A stretch of 64,000 bases of DNA from Bacteroidales bacterium (GTDB lineage: Bacteria; Bacteroidota; Bacteroidia; Bacteroidales; UBA932). The DNA is taken from assembly GCA_017558775.1 (NCBI GenBank), contig JAFYTP010000002.1, positions 1-64,000 on the forward strand. The letters are read 5' to 3'. Below, piece after piece: positions 26,043 through 34,605 of this stretch. The position numbers and the translations under genes are program-made. Position 1 is the first letter of the stretch, and each line of letters starts with the position of its first letter. A model generated the notes under the pieces. The model worked only from the letters and a program-made list of their open reading frames with translations, had not been told where the DNA came from and searched no databases.

Positions 26043-26717
26043 ATGCGCATCGATATCCTCACCGTCGTACCGGAACTTTTGGAGAGCCCGCTGAGCCACT
26101 CCATCCCGGGCCGGGCCATCAAAAAAGGCCTGGTGGAAATATATGTCCATAACCTCCGCAAGTACGGCCTCGGGCCGCGCCTGACGGTGGATGACTATTG
26201 CTACGGAGGTGACGCCGGCATGGTGATGATGGTGGAGCCCGTCTTCAAGATGATCGAGGAGCTCAAGGCCGAGCGCGACTACGACGAAGTCATCTACATG
26301 GCCCCGGACGGCGAGATTCTTGACCAGGGCATCGCCAACGAACTGTCCCTCAAGGAGAACATCATCATCCTTTGCGGTCACTACAAGGGTATCGACGAAC
26401 GCATCCGCGAACATCTGGTCACCCGCGAGATCTCCGTGGGCGACTTCGTGGTGAGCGGCGGCGAGATTCCGGCCGCCCTCCTCGCCGACAGCATCATCCG
26501 CCTGATTCCGGGCGTGCTGACCGACGAGACCTCCGCCCTTTCCGATTCCTTCCAGGACGGCCTGGTCTCCCCTCCCGTCTACACCCGTCCCGCGGACTTC
26601 AACGGCTGGAAGGTCCCCGACGTCCTCCTCTCCGGCAATCCGAAACTCATCCAAGCCTGGCAGGACGAACAAGCCCTGAAGCGCACGAAGGAGAGAAGAC
26701 CCCATCTTTTGGATTAA
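26043..26717 (+). CDS. trmD: tRNA (guanine-N1)-methyltransferase
   Basis: A 224-residue SPOUT-class enzyme that makes m1G37 in tRNAs reading CNN/GNN codons and so prevents frameshifting. MRIDILTVVPELLESPLSHSI is the standard N-terminus. The SAM trefoil knot is seen in LCGHYKGIDERI, SVGDFVVSGGEIPAALLADSIIRLIPGVL and YTRPADFNGWKVPDVLLSGNP. Length is normal. It stands alone here, away from the rpsP-rimM-rplS cluster found in many bacteria. Confidence 0.96.
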   Translation: MRIDILTVVPELLESPLSHSIPGRAIKKGLVEIYVHNLRKYGLGPRLTVDDYCYGGDAGMVMMVEPVFKMIEELKAERDYDEVIYMAPDGEILDQGIANELSLKENIIILCGHYKGIDERIREHLVTREISVGDFVVSGGEIPAALLADSIIRLIPGVLTDETSALSDSFQDGLVSPPVYTRPADFNGWKVPDVLLSGNPKLIQAWQDEQALKRTKERRPHLLD

Positions 26718-26743
26718 AAGAATCCATGAAATACAATAAGAGA

Positions 26744-26772
26744 ATTAGGCTCGCAATCGCTGCGAGCCTAAT
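26744..26772. terminator. Hairpin between trmD and the TonB receptor gene
   Basis: A perfect 12-bp stem, ATTAGGCTCGCA with TGCGAGCCTAAT, around a 5-base loop. No T-run follows on the plus strand. On the minus strand it is followed by TCTCTTATTGTATTT, a weak U-rich tail, so it better fits as the end of the minus-strand candidate small RNA. Confidence 0.6.
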
Positions 26773-26824
26773 CCCTGGTTAGTTAGTAGTGTATTCTTAC
26801 TCAGAAGAAGGTTAATTGTAACGG

Positions 26825-26860
26825 TTAGAAGAAGCGTCTTTCTTTCTCCGAAAAGAACAT
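26825..26860 (-). CDS. Possible 11-residue micro-ORF (MFFSEKERRFF)
   Basis: ATG at 26860 to TAA at 26825, inside the candidate small RNA. The peptide is MFFSEKERRFF, with four Phe in two pairs at its ends. AAGGA lies nine bases upstream of the ATG. The Phe content recalls an attenuation leader, but no biosynthetic gene follows on this strand. Whether it is translated is unknown. Confidence 0.3.
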   Translation of the reverse strand: MFFSEKERRFF

Positions 26861-26883
26861 ATGGTTTTGTCCTTTTCTCAAGA

Positions 26884-26914
26884 CAAAGATAGGCAAACTT
26901 TCTTTACTTGCAAA
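26884..26914 (-). promoter_or_regulatory. Full Bacteroidota promoter for the candidate small RNA
   Basis: The minus strand reads TTTG (26914-26911), exactly 19 bases, then TATCTTTG (26891-26884). This is one of the two best promoter matches in the window. Confidence 0.7.
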
Positions 26915-26948
26915 TTTTTTTGAACAAAAGTTTACTTAATAAATTTCT

Positions 26949-29129
26949 TTAAAAACTATAAGTAAGTTTAACCATGGCGTTCCGCGTGGCCTGAGGGTAG
27001 ATTCCGGCCTCCATATACTCACCACCGTCCCATGCGCGATAAACCCACGCAGAAGCGTAATACTCGCGGTTCAGGAGGTTATTTACATATAAGGCCACAC
27101 CTAAGGAACCAGTCGGAAGCGGGAATGAATGGCTCAAAGAAAGGTCCACGAAATAATAGGCGGGAATGCAACGGTCGGCATTGCCGGTGTTGTCCCAATA
27201 CTGTTTTCCGACATACTTTCCGCTTAATGTCAGCGGCCAGCCCTGGAAAGGATCCAGTTCCACAAGGCCCATCCCAACGACGGACGGAGAAAGGAGCATC
27301 GGTGTATTCTGATAGACCTCTTCCTTATAACCGCCATCAACCCAATTCTCCAAATAGGCGGTGAAAGAACGGAGACGGTTCGTGGAGAGGGTGAGGTTTC
27401 CGTCGAAGCGCAGCCAGGACGCGGGCTTCCAGGCGGCGGCGAGTTCAACACCGCGGCGCCAGCCCCGACCCACATTTTCCTTGATGGCGTAACCGGAGGT
27501 GCTGAGCTTGCCGGTTTCCAGCAACATATCCTTGTATTCCATCAGATAGACATTGGCGGATGCCGTGAAACGCTCGGCGCTGAACTGGTATCCCGCTTCG
27601 ATGTCCAGCATCGACTCCGGCTTGATGGGAATCATCTCTTCCTTGATATTCTCCTTGATGTCGCTCTTGCCGGGTTCGCGATGGCCGATGGCGGCGGAAG
27701 CGTAGAGTTTGTGCGCGCCGAACAGCGCCGTCACGCCCGCCCGGGGATTGAAGAAATCCCATTTCTCGTGATAGTCGATCTTTTTCGAGCTGGCTTTGTC
27801 GTCCCGCCCCACGATGGAATAGTCGACGTGCCGATACTGAAGGTCGGCATAGGCCGTCAGCCACGAAACCGGCTGGTATTCAGCGCGGAGGAAGCCTGTC
27901 CCCTCCTGTTTGACACCCGTGTTCCGGTACCAGGCATCCTGCTCGTTCATCGACGCATAGTCATAGGAAGAGCCCAGCAGGCGCGCCCAGAGCATCTCGC
28001 CCCAGTGTCCGCCGACATAGCGGGAGACATTCACACCTCCATCCACCTTCAGGGTGCCCGTCCGGTAGCGGAGGTCGGACTGGAAAACGTACAGGTCGTT
28101 GTCCATCTTCTTCCGGTAGATCATGTCGCTCTTCTTCTCGCCCTGCCAGGAGGAGAAAGGATAGCCGAACTCGGCGAACTTCCGGCCAGTCTTATAGTAT
28201 TCGTCGTAGCCGTCGCCGCGGGTGTAGTCCGCCACGGACGCCCAGGTGAGCGCGTCCGTGAGCTGACGGGTATAATTCAGCTGCAGATGGTGCTGGGTGT
28301 AATTGTCGGTCTGGTTCGGGTAGTAGCAGGTATTGCCGTTATCATCGACATACTTCCCCGCCCCGTTGTAACGGCGGTCCACGGCGTATATCGACGGGTC
28401 GATGCCATCCCAGGTCATACCGCTCTTCTGGTCGCCCATCAGATAGGTCAGTCTCAAGGAGTTGCGACCTTTCAGCCAGCCCAGCACGGCGAAAAGCGAA
28501 GCGGATTCCACCTCACCGTTCCGGATATAACCGTCGGTACGGCCGGCGGAATAGGCCAGATTAAAGTACAGTCCCGAAGGCAGCAGGCCGGACGTTCCGG
28601 AGACCGTCGTCAGGATGGTTCCATAGGATCCCGCCGATAGTTCCCAACGGAAGGAAGGATACTGTGAGACGAAAGCCGTGTTCATATTGACACTTGCTCC
28701 GAAGGCGCCGGCTCCATTCGCCGACGTGCCCAATCCGCGCTGCACCTGCACACCGGAAAGAAGGGCCGTCAAAGCGGGGATATTGACCCAGAACACTTCC
28801 TGGGACTCGGAGTCGTTCAGGGTAATACCGTTTAAGGTAACATTGATCTGCGAGCCTTTGGAGCCGCGGATGGTCATGGCGGAATTGCCCAGTCCGGTAC
28901 CGCCCTCGTTGTACGTCACCACGGAAGGCAGCAGGTTCAGGGTCATCGGCAGGGAGTTCATCGGATTGGTCGCCCGCAGGGCTTCCTTGCCGATATCGGT
29001 ATGCGTTACAGGGGTGTGGGTCCCGGCACGGGACGCGGAAACAATGACTGAATCCAGTCTTTCAGGCTCCTGCGCTCCCGCGCAGAGGCACATAGCGGCA
29101 AACGCCGCTGTCAATACGGTTTTTTTCAT
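26949..29129 (-). CDS. TonB-dependent outer-membrane receptor, probably for thiamine
   Basis: A 726-residue receptor. The signal peptide MKKTVLTAAFAAMCLCAGA is followed by Gln, and a TonB-box-like DSVIVSASRAG comes right after. The plug domain (about 35-150) has LNLLPSVVTYNEGGTGLGNSAMTIRG in pieces typical of the family, then SQINVTLNGITLND and GVQVQRGLGTSANGAGAFGASVNM. The 22-strand barrel ends in Phe (MVKLTYSF). There is no N-terminal carboxypeptidase-like domain, so it is not SusC-type. A TPP riboswitch directly upstream implies import of thiamine or a precursor, as known for the thiamine receptor of Bacteroides; substrate assignment rests on that riboswitch. Confidence 0.88.
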   Translation of the reverse strand: MKKTVLTAAFAAMCLCAGAQEPERLDSVIVSASRAGTHTPVTHTDIGKEALRATNPMNSLPMTLNLLPSVVTYNEGGTGLGNSAMTIRGSKGSQINVTLNGITLNDSESQEVFWVNIPALTALLSGVQVQRGLGTSANGAGAFGASVNMNTAFVSQYPSFRWELSAGSYGTILTTVSGTSGLLPSGLYFNLAYSAGRTDGYIRNGEVESASLFAVLGWLKGRNSLRLTYLMGDQKSGMTWDGIDPSIYAVDRRYNGAGKYVDDNGNTCYYPNQTDNYTQHHLQLNYTRQLTDALTWASVADYTRGDGYDEYYKTGRKFAEFGYPFSSWQGEKKSDMIYRKKMDNDLYVFQSDLRYRTGTLKVDGGVNVSRYVGGHWGEMLWARLLGSSYDYASMNEQDAWYRNTGVKQEGTGFLRAEYQPVSWLTAYADLQYRHVDYSIVGRDDKASSKKIDYHEKWDFFNPRAGVTALFGAHKLYASAAIGHREPGKSDIKENIKEEMIPIKPESMLDIEAGYQFSAERFTASANVYLMEYKDMLLETGKLSTSGYAIKENVGRGWRRGVELAAAWKPASWLRFDGNLTLSTNRLRSFTAYLENWVDGGYKEEVYQNTPMLLSPSVVGMGLVELDPFQGWPLTLSGKYVGKQYWDNTGNADRCIPAYYFVDLSLSHSFPLPTGSLGVALYVNNLLNREYYASAWVYRAWDGGEYMEAGIYPQATRNAMVKLTYSF

Positions 29130-29138
29130 TAATACATT

Positions 29139-29210
29139 CCTCCGGCGGTATGAACCGCATCAGGTTCAACGGGTGTGTTCTCAACCGGGCCACCAGGCCC
29201 GATACCCCGT
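29139..29210 (-). promoter_or_regulatory. TPP riboswitch (THI element)
   Basis: The minus strand carries the conserved pieces in order: CGGGGTATCGGG, GGTTGAGAACACACCC, GTTGAACCTGATGCGGTT, and ATACCGCCGGAGGAA. These match the THI-element blocks GGGGU, CUGAGA (here UUGAGA), ACCC, GAACCUGAU and ACCGNCGNAGGRA. The final GGAGGA is also the likely ribosome-binding site for the receptor ATG at 29129, so TPP binding would block translation. The element starts only six bases after the stop of the upstream cyclotransferase gene; its own promoter is not obvious. Confidence 0.9.
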
Positions 29211-29215
29211 GTTAT

Positions 29216-29974
29216 TTATTTCTTTTTCTTTTCCAGTTCGATTTCGTACATCTTCGGCCAGTATTTACCGGTCAAGAAGATACGGCCGTCCTTATCCACG
29301 GCAATGCCGTTCAGCACGTCTGTATCACCGGTCCGCTCCTTATAAGGAAGCAGGCCGCGGCAGTCGATGCTCGCTTCCACCACCCCGTCGTCGGGATTGA
29401 TGATCACGATAGAGTCGGAGGTATAGACATTGGCCCATACCTTACCGTCGATATATTCCAGTTCGTTGAGATAGCGCACCGATTTCCCGTCCAACGTCAC
29501 CCGCTGGCGCCGCAGGACGTTCAGGTCCTTGTCCATGAAATACAGGAAGGAGCTGCCGTCGCTCGCAATGAGCTGCTTCCCGTCCGTGGTGATGCCCCAG
29601 CCTTCCCGGGGATAGGCCACCGTCGCCTTATATTCCCGGGTGACGGCATCATAAAGGAAGACGAGGTTGTTGGTCCATGTGAGGATGTACAGCGTGTCCC
29701 CGAAGATGATGGAGCCCTCGATGAAATACTTCCGGGGGAAATCCATCCGGGTGACCGCGTCTCCAGTCGCGAGGTCTACGGTGCGGAAAGTGCTCTCGCC
29801 CCACTGGCCCGTGGATTCATACAGCGTGTCGCCGTGGAAGAACAGTCCCTGCGTGTACGAGGTGACGTCGTGGGGATACTCCCGCACCACTTTCACCTTG
29901 TATTCCCGCACCTTGGTGGTGCCGCAGGAGACCGCCGCCAGGAGGACCAGGAATATGAGCGCGTACTTCTTCAT
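29216..29974 (-). CDS. Glutaminyl-peptide cyclotransferase (plant-type beta-propeller), lipoprotein
   Basis: A 252-residue lipoprotein; the start at 29974 gives MKKYALIFLVLLAAVSC with Cys17 as anchor. The domain (about 25-250) is the five-bladed propeller of the plant/bacterial glutaminyl cyclase family: YPHDVTSYTQGLFFHGDTLYESTG, EGSIIFGDTLYILTW, LIASDGSSFLYFMD, LNELEYIDGKVWANVY, IDCRGLL and LNGIAVDKDGRIFLTGKYWPKMYEI. It turns N-terminal Gln of exported proteins into pyroglutamate. In Bacteroidota most signal-peptidase-I substrates begin with Gln, so this enzyme has many likely clients, including five encoded in this window. Confidence 0.9.
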   Translation of the reverse strand: MKKYALIFLVLLAAVSCGTTKVREYKVKVVREYPHDVTSYTQGLFFHGDTLYESTGQWGESTFRTVDLATGDAVTRMDFPRKYFIEGSIIFGDTLYILTWTNNLVFLYDAVTREYKATVAYPREGWGITTDGKQLIASDGSSFLYFMDKDLNVLRRQRVTLDGKSVRYLNELEYIDGKVWANVYTSDSIVIINPDDGVVEASIDCRGLLPYKERTGDTDVLNGIAVDKDGRIFLTGKYWPKMYEIELEKKKK

Positions 29975-30008
29975 AACCAAAAAGTCAACAAATTTACATA
30001 AAATTTCG

Positions 30009-30016
30009 TACCTTTG
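30009..30016 (+). promoter_or_regulatory. -7 promoter element for rnpB
   Basis: TACCTTTG matches TAnnTTTG and ends four bases before the predicted 5' end of RNase P RNA. No exact -33 TTTG. Confidence 0.6.
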
Positions 30017-30019
30017 CAA

Positions 30020-30359
30020 CCGGAAGGCGGGACGATCTGTCGCGCCGACGGCTCCTGAGCTCGTCGAAGGACCGGCGGTGAGGAAAGTCCGCACAGGATA
30101 GGGCGCCTGGCTGTGGAAAGCACAGAAGGGAGTAATCTTTTCCGTCCGTAACAGAGAATGACCGCCCGCAAGGGTAAGGGTGAAAACGCGGGGTAAGAGC
30201 CCACGACGGCGTGCGGTGACGTACGTCGGGTACGGCGACAGGCCTGCAAGACCAAATATACCGGCAGATGAGGACGGCCCGTCCGATGCCGGGGGGTAGG
30301 TTGCGAAGATAAATGGCAGATTCAAAAACAGAAAGCGGCTTACGGCCCCACCTTCCTTT
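30020..30359 (+). ncRNA. rnpB: RNase P RNA (type A)
   Basis: The catalytic RNA of RNase P, which trims tRNA 5' ends. Conserved elements appear in order: GAGGAAAGTCCGCAC (30079-30094), AGAGAATGACCGCC, AAGGGTAAGGGTGAAA, GGTAAGAGCCCAC and the 3' core ACAGAAAGCGGCTTACGGCCCC. The ends pair (GGAAGG 30022-30027 with CCTTCC 30351-30356) as helix P1. The helix P3 region contains CTGAGCTCGTCGAAGG (30055-30070), a motif that resembles a widespread intergenic palindromic repeat. Boundaries are accurate to a few bases. Confidence 0.95.
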
Positions 30360-30365
30360 CGCTAA

Positions 30366-30400
30366 AAGAGGACGATCCGTAAAGGACCGTCCTCTTCTCT
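30366..30400. terminator. Terminator after rnpB, also after the ilv/leu operon
   Basis: AAGAGGACGATCC pairs with GGACCGTCCTCTT (one A-C mismatch), loop GTAAA, followed by CTCTTTT on the plus strand. It lies between rnpB and the ilvE stop, so it can serve both directions. Confidence 0.75.
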
Positions 30401-30401
30401 T

Positions 30402-31442
30402 TTACACTTCCACGAAGCGGCACCAGCCATGCTCGTCCGGGAATTCACCGTCCTGGATGGCGCGGATGCGCTTATAGAGCGCCGTGGACTTCGGACCGAC
30501 TTCCCCATCGGGGCAGAAGCGGAAGGTGCGGGACACCTCCGGTTCCGACAGCACAGGTTTCATGTCGATGTGCGAGAGCGGAGTGATCACCACGGCCGTG
30601 CCGCAGCCGCCCACCTCCTCGAACTCATCGAGCTCATCGAGCGGAACGGGCCGCTTTTCGACTTCCATGCCCAGGTCGATGGCAACCTGCTGCAGCGTCT
30701 TGTTCGTGATGGACGGAAGGACGCTGTCAGAGAGCGGGGTGACGTACTTGTTGCCCTTGATACCGAAGAAGTTGGAGGAGCCGAACTCATCGACATACTC
30801 GCGGGTGGAGGAATTCAGGTACAGGAGCTCGGCATAGCCCTGCTCGTGGGCGTACTTGTACGGGCGGAAGGTCGCGGCGTAGTTCGCGCCGATCTTGTAG
30901 CTGCCGGAGCCCTTCGGCGCGGCCCGGTCGAAATCGCCCGGGATCACGGCGGCGCAGGACTTCAGGTGGGCGCCATAGTACGAGCCCACCGGGGCGCACA
31001 TCACGGCGAAAATGGCCTCCGGATACGGCACCAGCTGCATCTGGGGATGCATGCCCACCAGCAGCGGACGCAGGTACATCGACGCGCCCAGGCCGTACGG
31101 CGGCAAGAACTCCATGTTGCCCTTGATGCAGTCCTCGCACATCTTGTAGAACATTTCTTCCGACGGGCAGGGCATGCCCAGGTAGTCGGCCGTCCGCTTC
31201 AGGCGGGCGACGTTCTGGTCGGGACGGAACATCGCTACGCGTCCGTCCTTCTGCCGGAAGGCTTTCAGCCCCTCGAAGCAGGAGATCGCGTAGTGGAAGA
31301 CCTGCGCGAAGGGGTCGAACGTGAAGGAGAAGGTCTCCGTCGATTCGGGTGTGGACCACTTTCCGTCCTTGTAGTGGGAAAGGACGACGGTGCGGGTCCG
31401 GTAGGCGTCGAAGCCCAGGGTTTTCCAGTCAATCTGTTCCAT
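30402..31442 (-). CDS. ilvE: Branched-chain amino acid aminotransferase
   Basis: A 346-residue fold-type IV PLP enzyme, last step of Val, Leu and Ile synthesis. GLKAFRQKDGRVAMFRPDQNVARL, GLGASMYLRPLL and GSGSYKIGANYA (PLP Lys region) are visible, followed by EQGYAELLYLNSSTREYVDEFGSSNFF and GCGTAVVITPL in shorter blocks. The length fits the IlvE class II group. It is the last gene of the ilv/leu operon, with a six-base gap after leuB. Confidence 0.94.
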   Translation of the reverse strand: MEQIDWKTLGFDAYRTRTVVLSHYKDGKWSTPESTETFSFTFDPFAQVFHYAISCFEGLKAFRQKDGRVAMFRPDQNVARLKRTADYLGMPCPSEEMFYKMCEDCIKGNMEFLPPYGLGASMYLRPLLVGMHPQMQLVPYPEAIFAVMCAPVGSYYGAHLKSCAAVIPGDFDRAAPKGSGSYKIGANYAATFRPYKYAHEQGYAELLYLNSSTREYVDEFGSSNFFGIKGNKYVTPLSDSVLPSITNKTLQQVAIDLGMEVEKRPVPLDELDEFEEVGGCGTAVVITPLSHIDMKPVLSEPEVSRTFRFCPDGEVGPKSTALYKRIRAIQDGEFPDEHGWCRFVEV

Positions 31443-31448
31443 ATCGTT

Positions 31449-32498
31449 TTATATTTTGGATGCGATCCAGTCGCCCACCTCGGAGGTGGAGCAGGTGCCG
31501 CCCAGGTCCTCGGTGGTCACGCCGGCCTCCAGGGAAGCCGCCACCGCCTCGCGGATGGCTTTTCCTTCGTCCATCAGGCCGAAGGCGTATTCGAACATCA
31601 TCGCGGCGGAAAGGATGGCCGCGACGGGGTTCGCGATGTTTTTCCCGGCCGCCTGGGGATAGGAGCCGTGGATGGGTTCGAACAGGGAGGTATGCTCCCC
31701 CACCGACGCCGACGCGAGCAGGCCCATCGACCCGCTGATGCAGCTGGCCTCGTCCGTCAGGATGTCGCCGAAGGTGTTCTCCGTCACCAGGACGTCGAAG
31801 AATTTCGGCCAGCGGATGAGCTGCATCGCGGCATTGTCCACGAACATGTAGTCAACCTTGATGTCCGGATAAGAAGGTTCCATCTCCTGCGCGATCTGAC
31901 GCCACAGACGGGAGGACTCCAGGACATTGGCCTTGTCCACGACCGTCAGGTGCTTCCTACGGCGGCCCGCATACTCAAAGGCGAGCTTCAGGATGCGCTC
32001 GATCTCGGGGCGGGAGTAGATGTTAGTGTCATAAGCGGTGTTGCCGTTGTCCTTCCGGCCCTTCTCGCCGAAGTACATACCGCCGGTGAGTTCGCGGATG
32101 CACAGGAAATCGGCGCCGTCCACGAGTTCCGTCTTCAGCGGGGACTTGTCCACGAGGGACTTGAAAGTTTCCACCGGGCGGAGGTTCGCGTACAGGCCCA
32201 GCTGCTTGCGGATGGCCAGCAGGCCCTGTTCCGGGCGCACCTTGGCGGTAGGGTCGTTGTCATATTTCGGGTCGCCGACCGCACCGAAGAGGACGGCGTC
32301 GCTGTCCATGCAAAGGGCGTGGGTCTCAGCGGGATAGGCGTCCCCGTACTTGTCGATGGCGCAGGCGCCTACATATCCGTAAGTATAGGACACCTCGTGG
32401 CCGAAACGGGCGCACACGGCATCGACAGCCTTGACGGCCTGCTCCACCACTTCCGGGCCGATGCCGTCGCCGGGGAGCTTCGCAATCTTGAGTTTCAT
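31449..32498 (-). CDS. leuB: 3-isopropylmalate dehydrogenase
   Basis: A 349-residue NAD-dependent decarboxylating dehydrogenase of leucine synthesis. It begins [102 protein letters not shown] and [18 protein letters not shown] are the substrate, metal and cofactor sites. If the neighbouring LeuA-like enzyme makes citramalate, LeuB could also act on the C5 analogue. It overlaps the LeuA-like gene by four bases. Confidence 0.96.
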   Translation of the reverse strand: MKLKIAKLPGDGIGPEVVEQAVKAVDAVCARFGHEVSYTYGYVGACAIDKYGDAYPAETHALCMDSDAVLFGAVGDPKYDNDPTAKVRPEQGLLAIRKQLGLYANLRPVETFKSLVDKSPLKTELVDGADFLCIRELTGGMYFGEKGRKDNGNTAYDTNIYSRPEIERILKLAFEYAGRRRKHLTVVDKANVLESSRLWRQIAQEMEPSYPDIKVDYMFVDNAAMQLIRWPKFFDVLVTENTFGDILTDEASCISGSMGLLASASVGEHTSLFEPIHGSYPQAAGKNIANPVAAILSAAMMFEYAFGLMDEGKAIREAVAASLEAGVTTEDLGGTCSTSEVGDWIASKI

Positions 32499-34018
32499 AT
32501 CCGTTGGTTTTCAATCAAATTCAACATTTTGACCGTGGCCTTGATGGCGGCTTCGGTCTGGTCGGAATCCACGCCCCGGGTCTTGAACCCGCGGCCGTCC
32601 ATGTCCCAGGAGATGGACGTCTCCACGAGGGCGTCGGTCTTGCCGCCCGGCGGGATCTTGACCACGTAGTCCGTCAGTCTCGGATGCATCCGTCCCAGCC
32701 GGTCATAGATTTTCCAGAGCGCCTTCATGAAGGCGTCGTACTGACCGTCGCCCGCCGCGGATTCCTCATATTCGGATCCGTCGATGTCGATGCGGAGATT
32801 GGCCACCGGCCGCATGCCCCGCGTCAGTTGTAGGCTGTAATTGACGATATGGATCCGGTCCGGACCCGTGGAGAAATCGCCCTTCAGGACATCCGCGACG
32901 ATGAACGGGAGGTCCTCCGGGCTCAGGCTTTCCTTCTTGTCACCCAGTTCGACGACGCGGGCGGTCACCTGCTTCATCTGCTCGGGCGTCAGGTTGATGC
33001 CCAGGGATTCCAGGTTCTTGACGATGTTCGCCTTGCCGCTGGTCTTGCCCAGGGCGTAGTGGCGGTGACGGCCGAAACGCTCCGGCAGGAGCGCGTTCTG
33101 GTAGAGCCCGCCCTTGCGGTCGCCGTCGGCATGGACCCCGCTCGTCTGGGTGAAGACGAACTCGCCCACGAGGGGCTTGTTCGAAGGGATCCGGACGCCG
33201 GAGATGGTTTCCACATACCGGCACACATGCATCAAGCGTTTTTCCACCAGGGTGTTCTCCACCTTCAGGTGGTCATTCAGGATGCCCAGGGCGCTGGAGA
33301 CCGGCAGGTTGCCCGTCCGCTCCCCCAGCCCGTTCACGGTCACATGCAGGCCGCTGACGCCCGCCTTGACGGCTTCGTACGCATTAGCGGTCGCGAGATC
33401 GTAATCATTATGGGGATGGAAGTCGAAACGGATGCCGGGATAGCGTTCCACCATCTGGCGGCAAAACTCGCCTGCCTGGGCCGGATTCAGGATGCCCAGC
33501 GTGTCGGGCAGCATAATCCGCTGGATGGGCGCGTCCTGCAGGGCGTCGACGAGGAAGAACACATAGTCCGGCGAATCGATCATCCCGTTGGACCAGTCTT
33601 CCAGGTACACATTGACCTTCATGCCCTTGGAAACGGCGAGGCTGATGTCGCGGAGGATGTCGTCCCGGTGCTCCCGGGCCGTTTTCCGCAGTTGGCCGGT
33701 CACATGGCGGAAGGAGCCTTTCGTCAGCAGGTTCATCACCTGGCCGCCGGCCTTCCCGATCCAGTCCACCGACAGGCCGCCGTCCACGAAGCCCAGGCAT
33801 TCCACGGCGTCCAGTTTGCCGCAGGTGAAAGCCCAGGCACAGATCTTGGCAAAGGCTTCCTGCTCGCCGCGGGACACCCGCGCAGAGGCCACCTCGATCC
33901 GGTTGACCTTCAGGTCCTCCAGCAGCAGGCGCGCGATCGCGAGCTTCTCGTCCGGATTGAACGAGACGCCGGCGGTCTGCTCGCCGTCACGGAGGGTGGT
34001 ATCAAGGATTTCGATCAT
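32495..34018 (-). CDS. Second LeuA-like synthase, possibly (R)-citramalate synthase
   Basis: A 507-residue acetyl-CoA-dependent aldolase-type synthase. The start at 34018 gives [20 protein letters not shown] with the conserved [31 protein letters not shown] and [15 protein letters not shown] carry metal ligands; [26 protein letters not shown] and [12 protein letters not shown] follow. The C-terminal third resembles the LeuA regulatory domain. It differs from the true leuA in this operon (for instance HPHNDYDLA versus [11 protein letters not shown]). Alternatives are a second isopropylmalate synthase, citramalate synthase giving 2-oxobutyrate for isoleucine, or homocitrate synthase; no ilvA is seen nearby, which slightly favours citramalate. 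Confidence 0.75.
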   Translation of the reverse strand: MIEILDTTLRDGEQTAGVSFNPDEKLAIARLLLEDLKVNRIEVASARVSRGEQEAFAKICAWAFTCGKLDAVECLGFVDGGLSVDWIGKAGGQVMNLLTKGSFRHVTGQLRKTAREHRDDILRDISLAVSKGMKVNVYLEDWSNGMIDSPDYVFFLVDALQDAPIQRIMLPDTLGILNPAQAGEFCRQMVERYPGIRFDFHPHNDYDLATANAYEAVKAGVSGLHVTVNGLGERTGNLPVSSALGILNDHLKVENTLVEKRLMHVCRYVETISGVRIPSNKPLVGEFVFTQTSGVHADGDRKGGLYQNALLPERFGRHRHYALGKTSGKANIVKNLESLGINLTPEQMKQVTARVVELGDKKESLSPEDLPFIVADVLKGDFSTGPDRIHIVNYSLQLTRGMRPVANLRIDIDGSEYEESAAGDGQYDAFMKALWKIYDRLGRMHPRLTDYVVKIPPGGKTDALVETSISWDMDGRGFKTRGVDSDQTEAAIKATVKMLNLIENQRI

Positions 34019-34605
34019 TGCTGCTCGTAGGCTTCGATCTTGTCTTTCTGGAGAAGCAGGTAGTCGATGTCGTCCAGGGCGTTCATCAGACAATACTTCT
34101 TGTACGCGTTCAGTTCAAAGGATTCGCTCCGGCCCGTGGCGAGGTTCGTCACCGTCTGGTTCGGGACATCGACACGCACCTTCATCTTCGGATCCGCGGC
34201 GATGCTGTCGAACAGTTCCTGAAGGAATTCCGGCGTCACGACCACGGGAAGGACGAAATTGTTCAGCTCATTGTTCTTGTGGATATCCGCGAAGAAGCTG
34301 GAAATCACCACTTTGAATCCGTAGCCGGCGATGGCCCAGGCCGCGTGCTCACGACTGGAGCCGGAGCCGAAGTTGCGGCCCGCAACGAGGATTTCGCCAC
34401 CGTAAACCGGGTTGTTCAGGACAAAGTCCTTTACGGGCGTCCCGTCCGGACGGTAGCGCCAGTCGCGGAACAGGTTCTCGCCGAAAAAGCGCTCGTCCCG
34501 CGTGGTCGCCTTCAGGAAGCGGGCGGGAATGATCTGGTCCGTGTCCACGTTCTCCAGTGGGAGCGGGACGCAGGTGCTCTCTATGATGTCAAATTTCTGT
34601 TTCAT
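34015..34605 (-). CDS. leuD: 3-isopropylmalate dehydratase small subunit
   Basis: A 196-residue swivel-domain subunit of isopropylmalate isomerase. The start at 34605 gives [55 protein letters not shown] and [23 protein letters not shown] are diagnostic. It pairs with LeuC, with which it overlaps by four bases, and also overlaps the LeuA-like gene by four bases. Confidence 0.96.
   Translation of the reverse strand: MKQKFDIIESTCVPLPLENVDTDQIIPARFLKATTRDERFFGENLFRDWRYRPDGTPVKDFVLNNPVYGGEILVAGRNFGSGSSREHAAWAIAGYGFKVVISSFFADIHKNNELNNFVLPVVVTPEFLQELFDSIAADPKMKVRVDVPNQTVTNLATGRSESFELNAYKKYCLMNALDDIDYLLLQKDKIEAYEQQ

Larger units (their letters stand above)
26744..26880 (-). ncRNA. Candidate small RNA or micro-ORF transcript
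   Basis: A consensus promoter at 26884-26914 on the minus strand predicts a transcript starting near 26880 and ending at the hairpin 26744-26772, about 137 nt. It lies in the 231-base gap between trmD (plus) and the TonB receptor gene (minus) and does not lead into any same-strand gene. It contains an 11-codon ORF with an AAGGA sequence nine bases before its ATG. I do not recognise it as a known RNA family. It could be a trans-acting RNA, a micro-peptide gene or the remnant of a leader. Confidence 0.45.

Noticed and set aside
25947..26705. N-terminal extension of the DUF349 protein
   Set aside because: The extended frame runs antisense through trmD, a clear gene; the ATG at 25946 has its own promoter and fits the family start.
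29975..30325. Upstream extension of the glutaminyl cyclotransferase frame
   Set aside because: It reads antisense through RNase P RNA; the ATG at 29974 begins a clear lipoprotein signal peptide.
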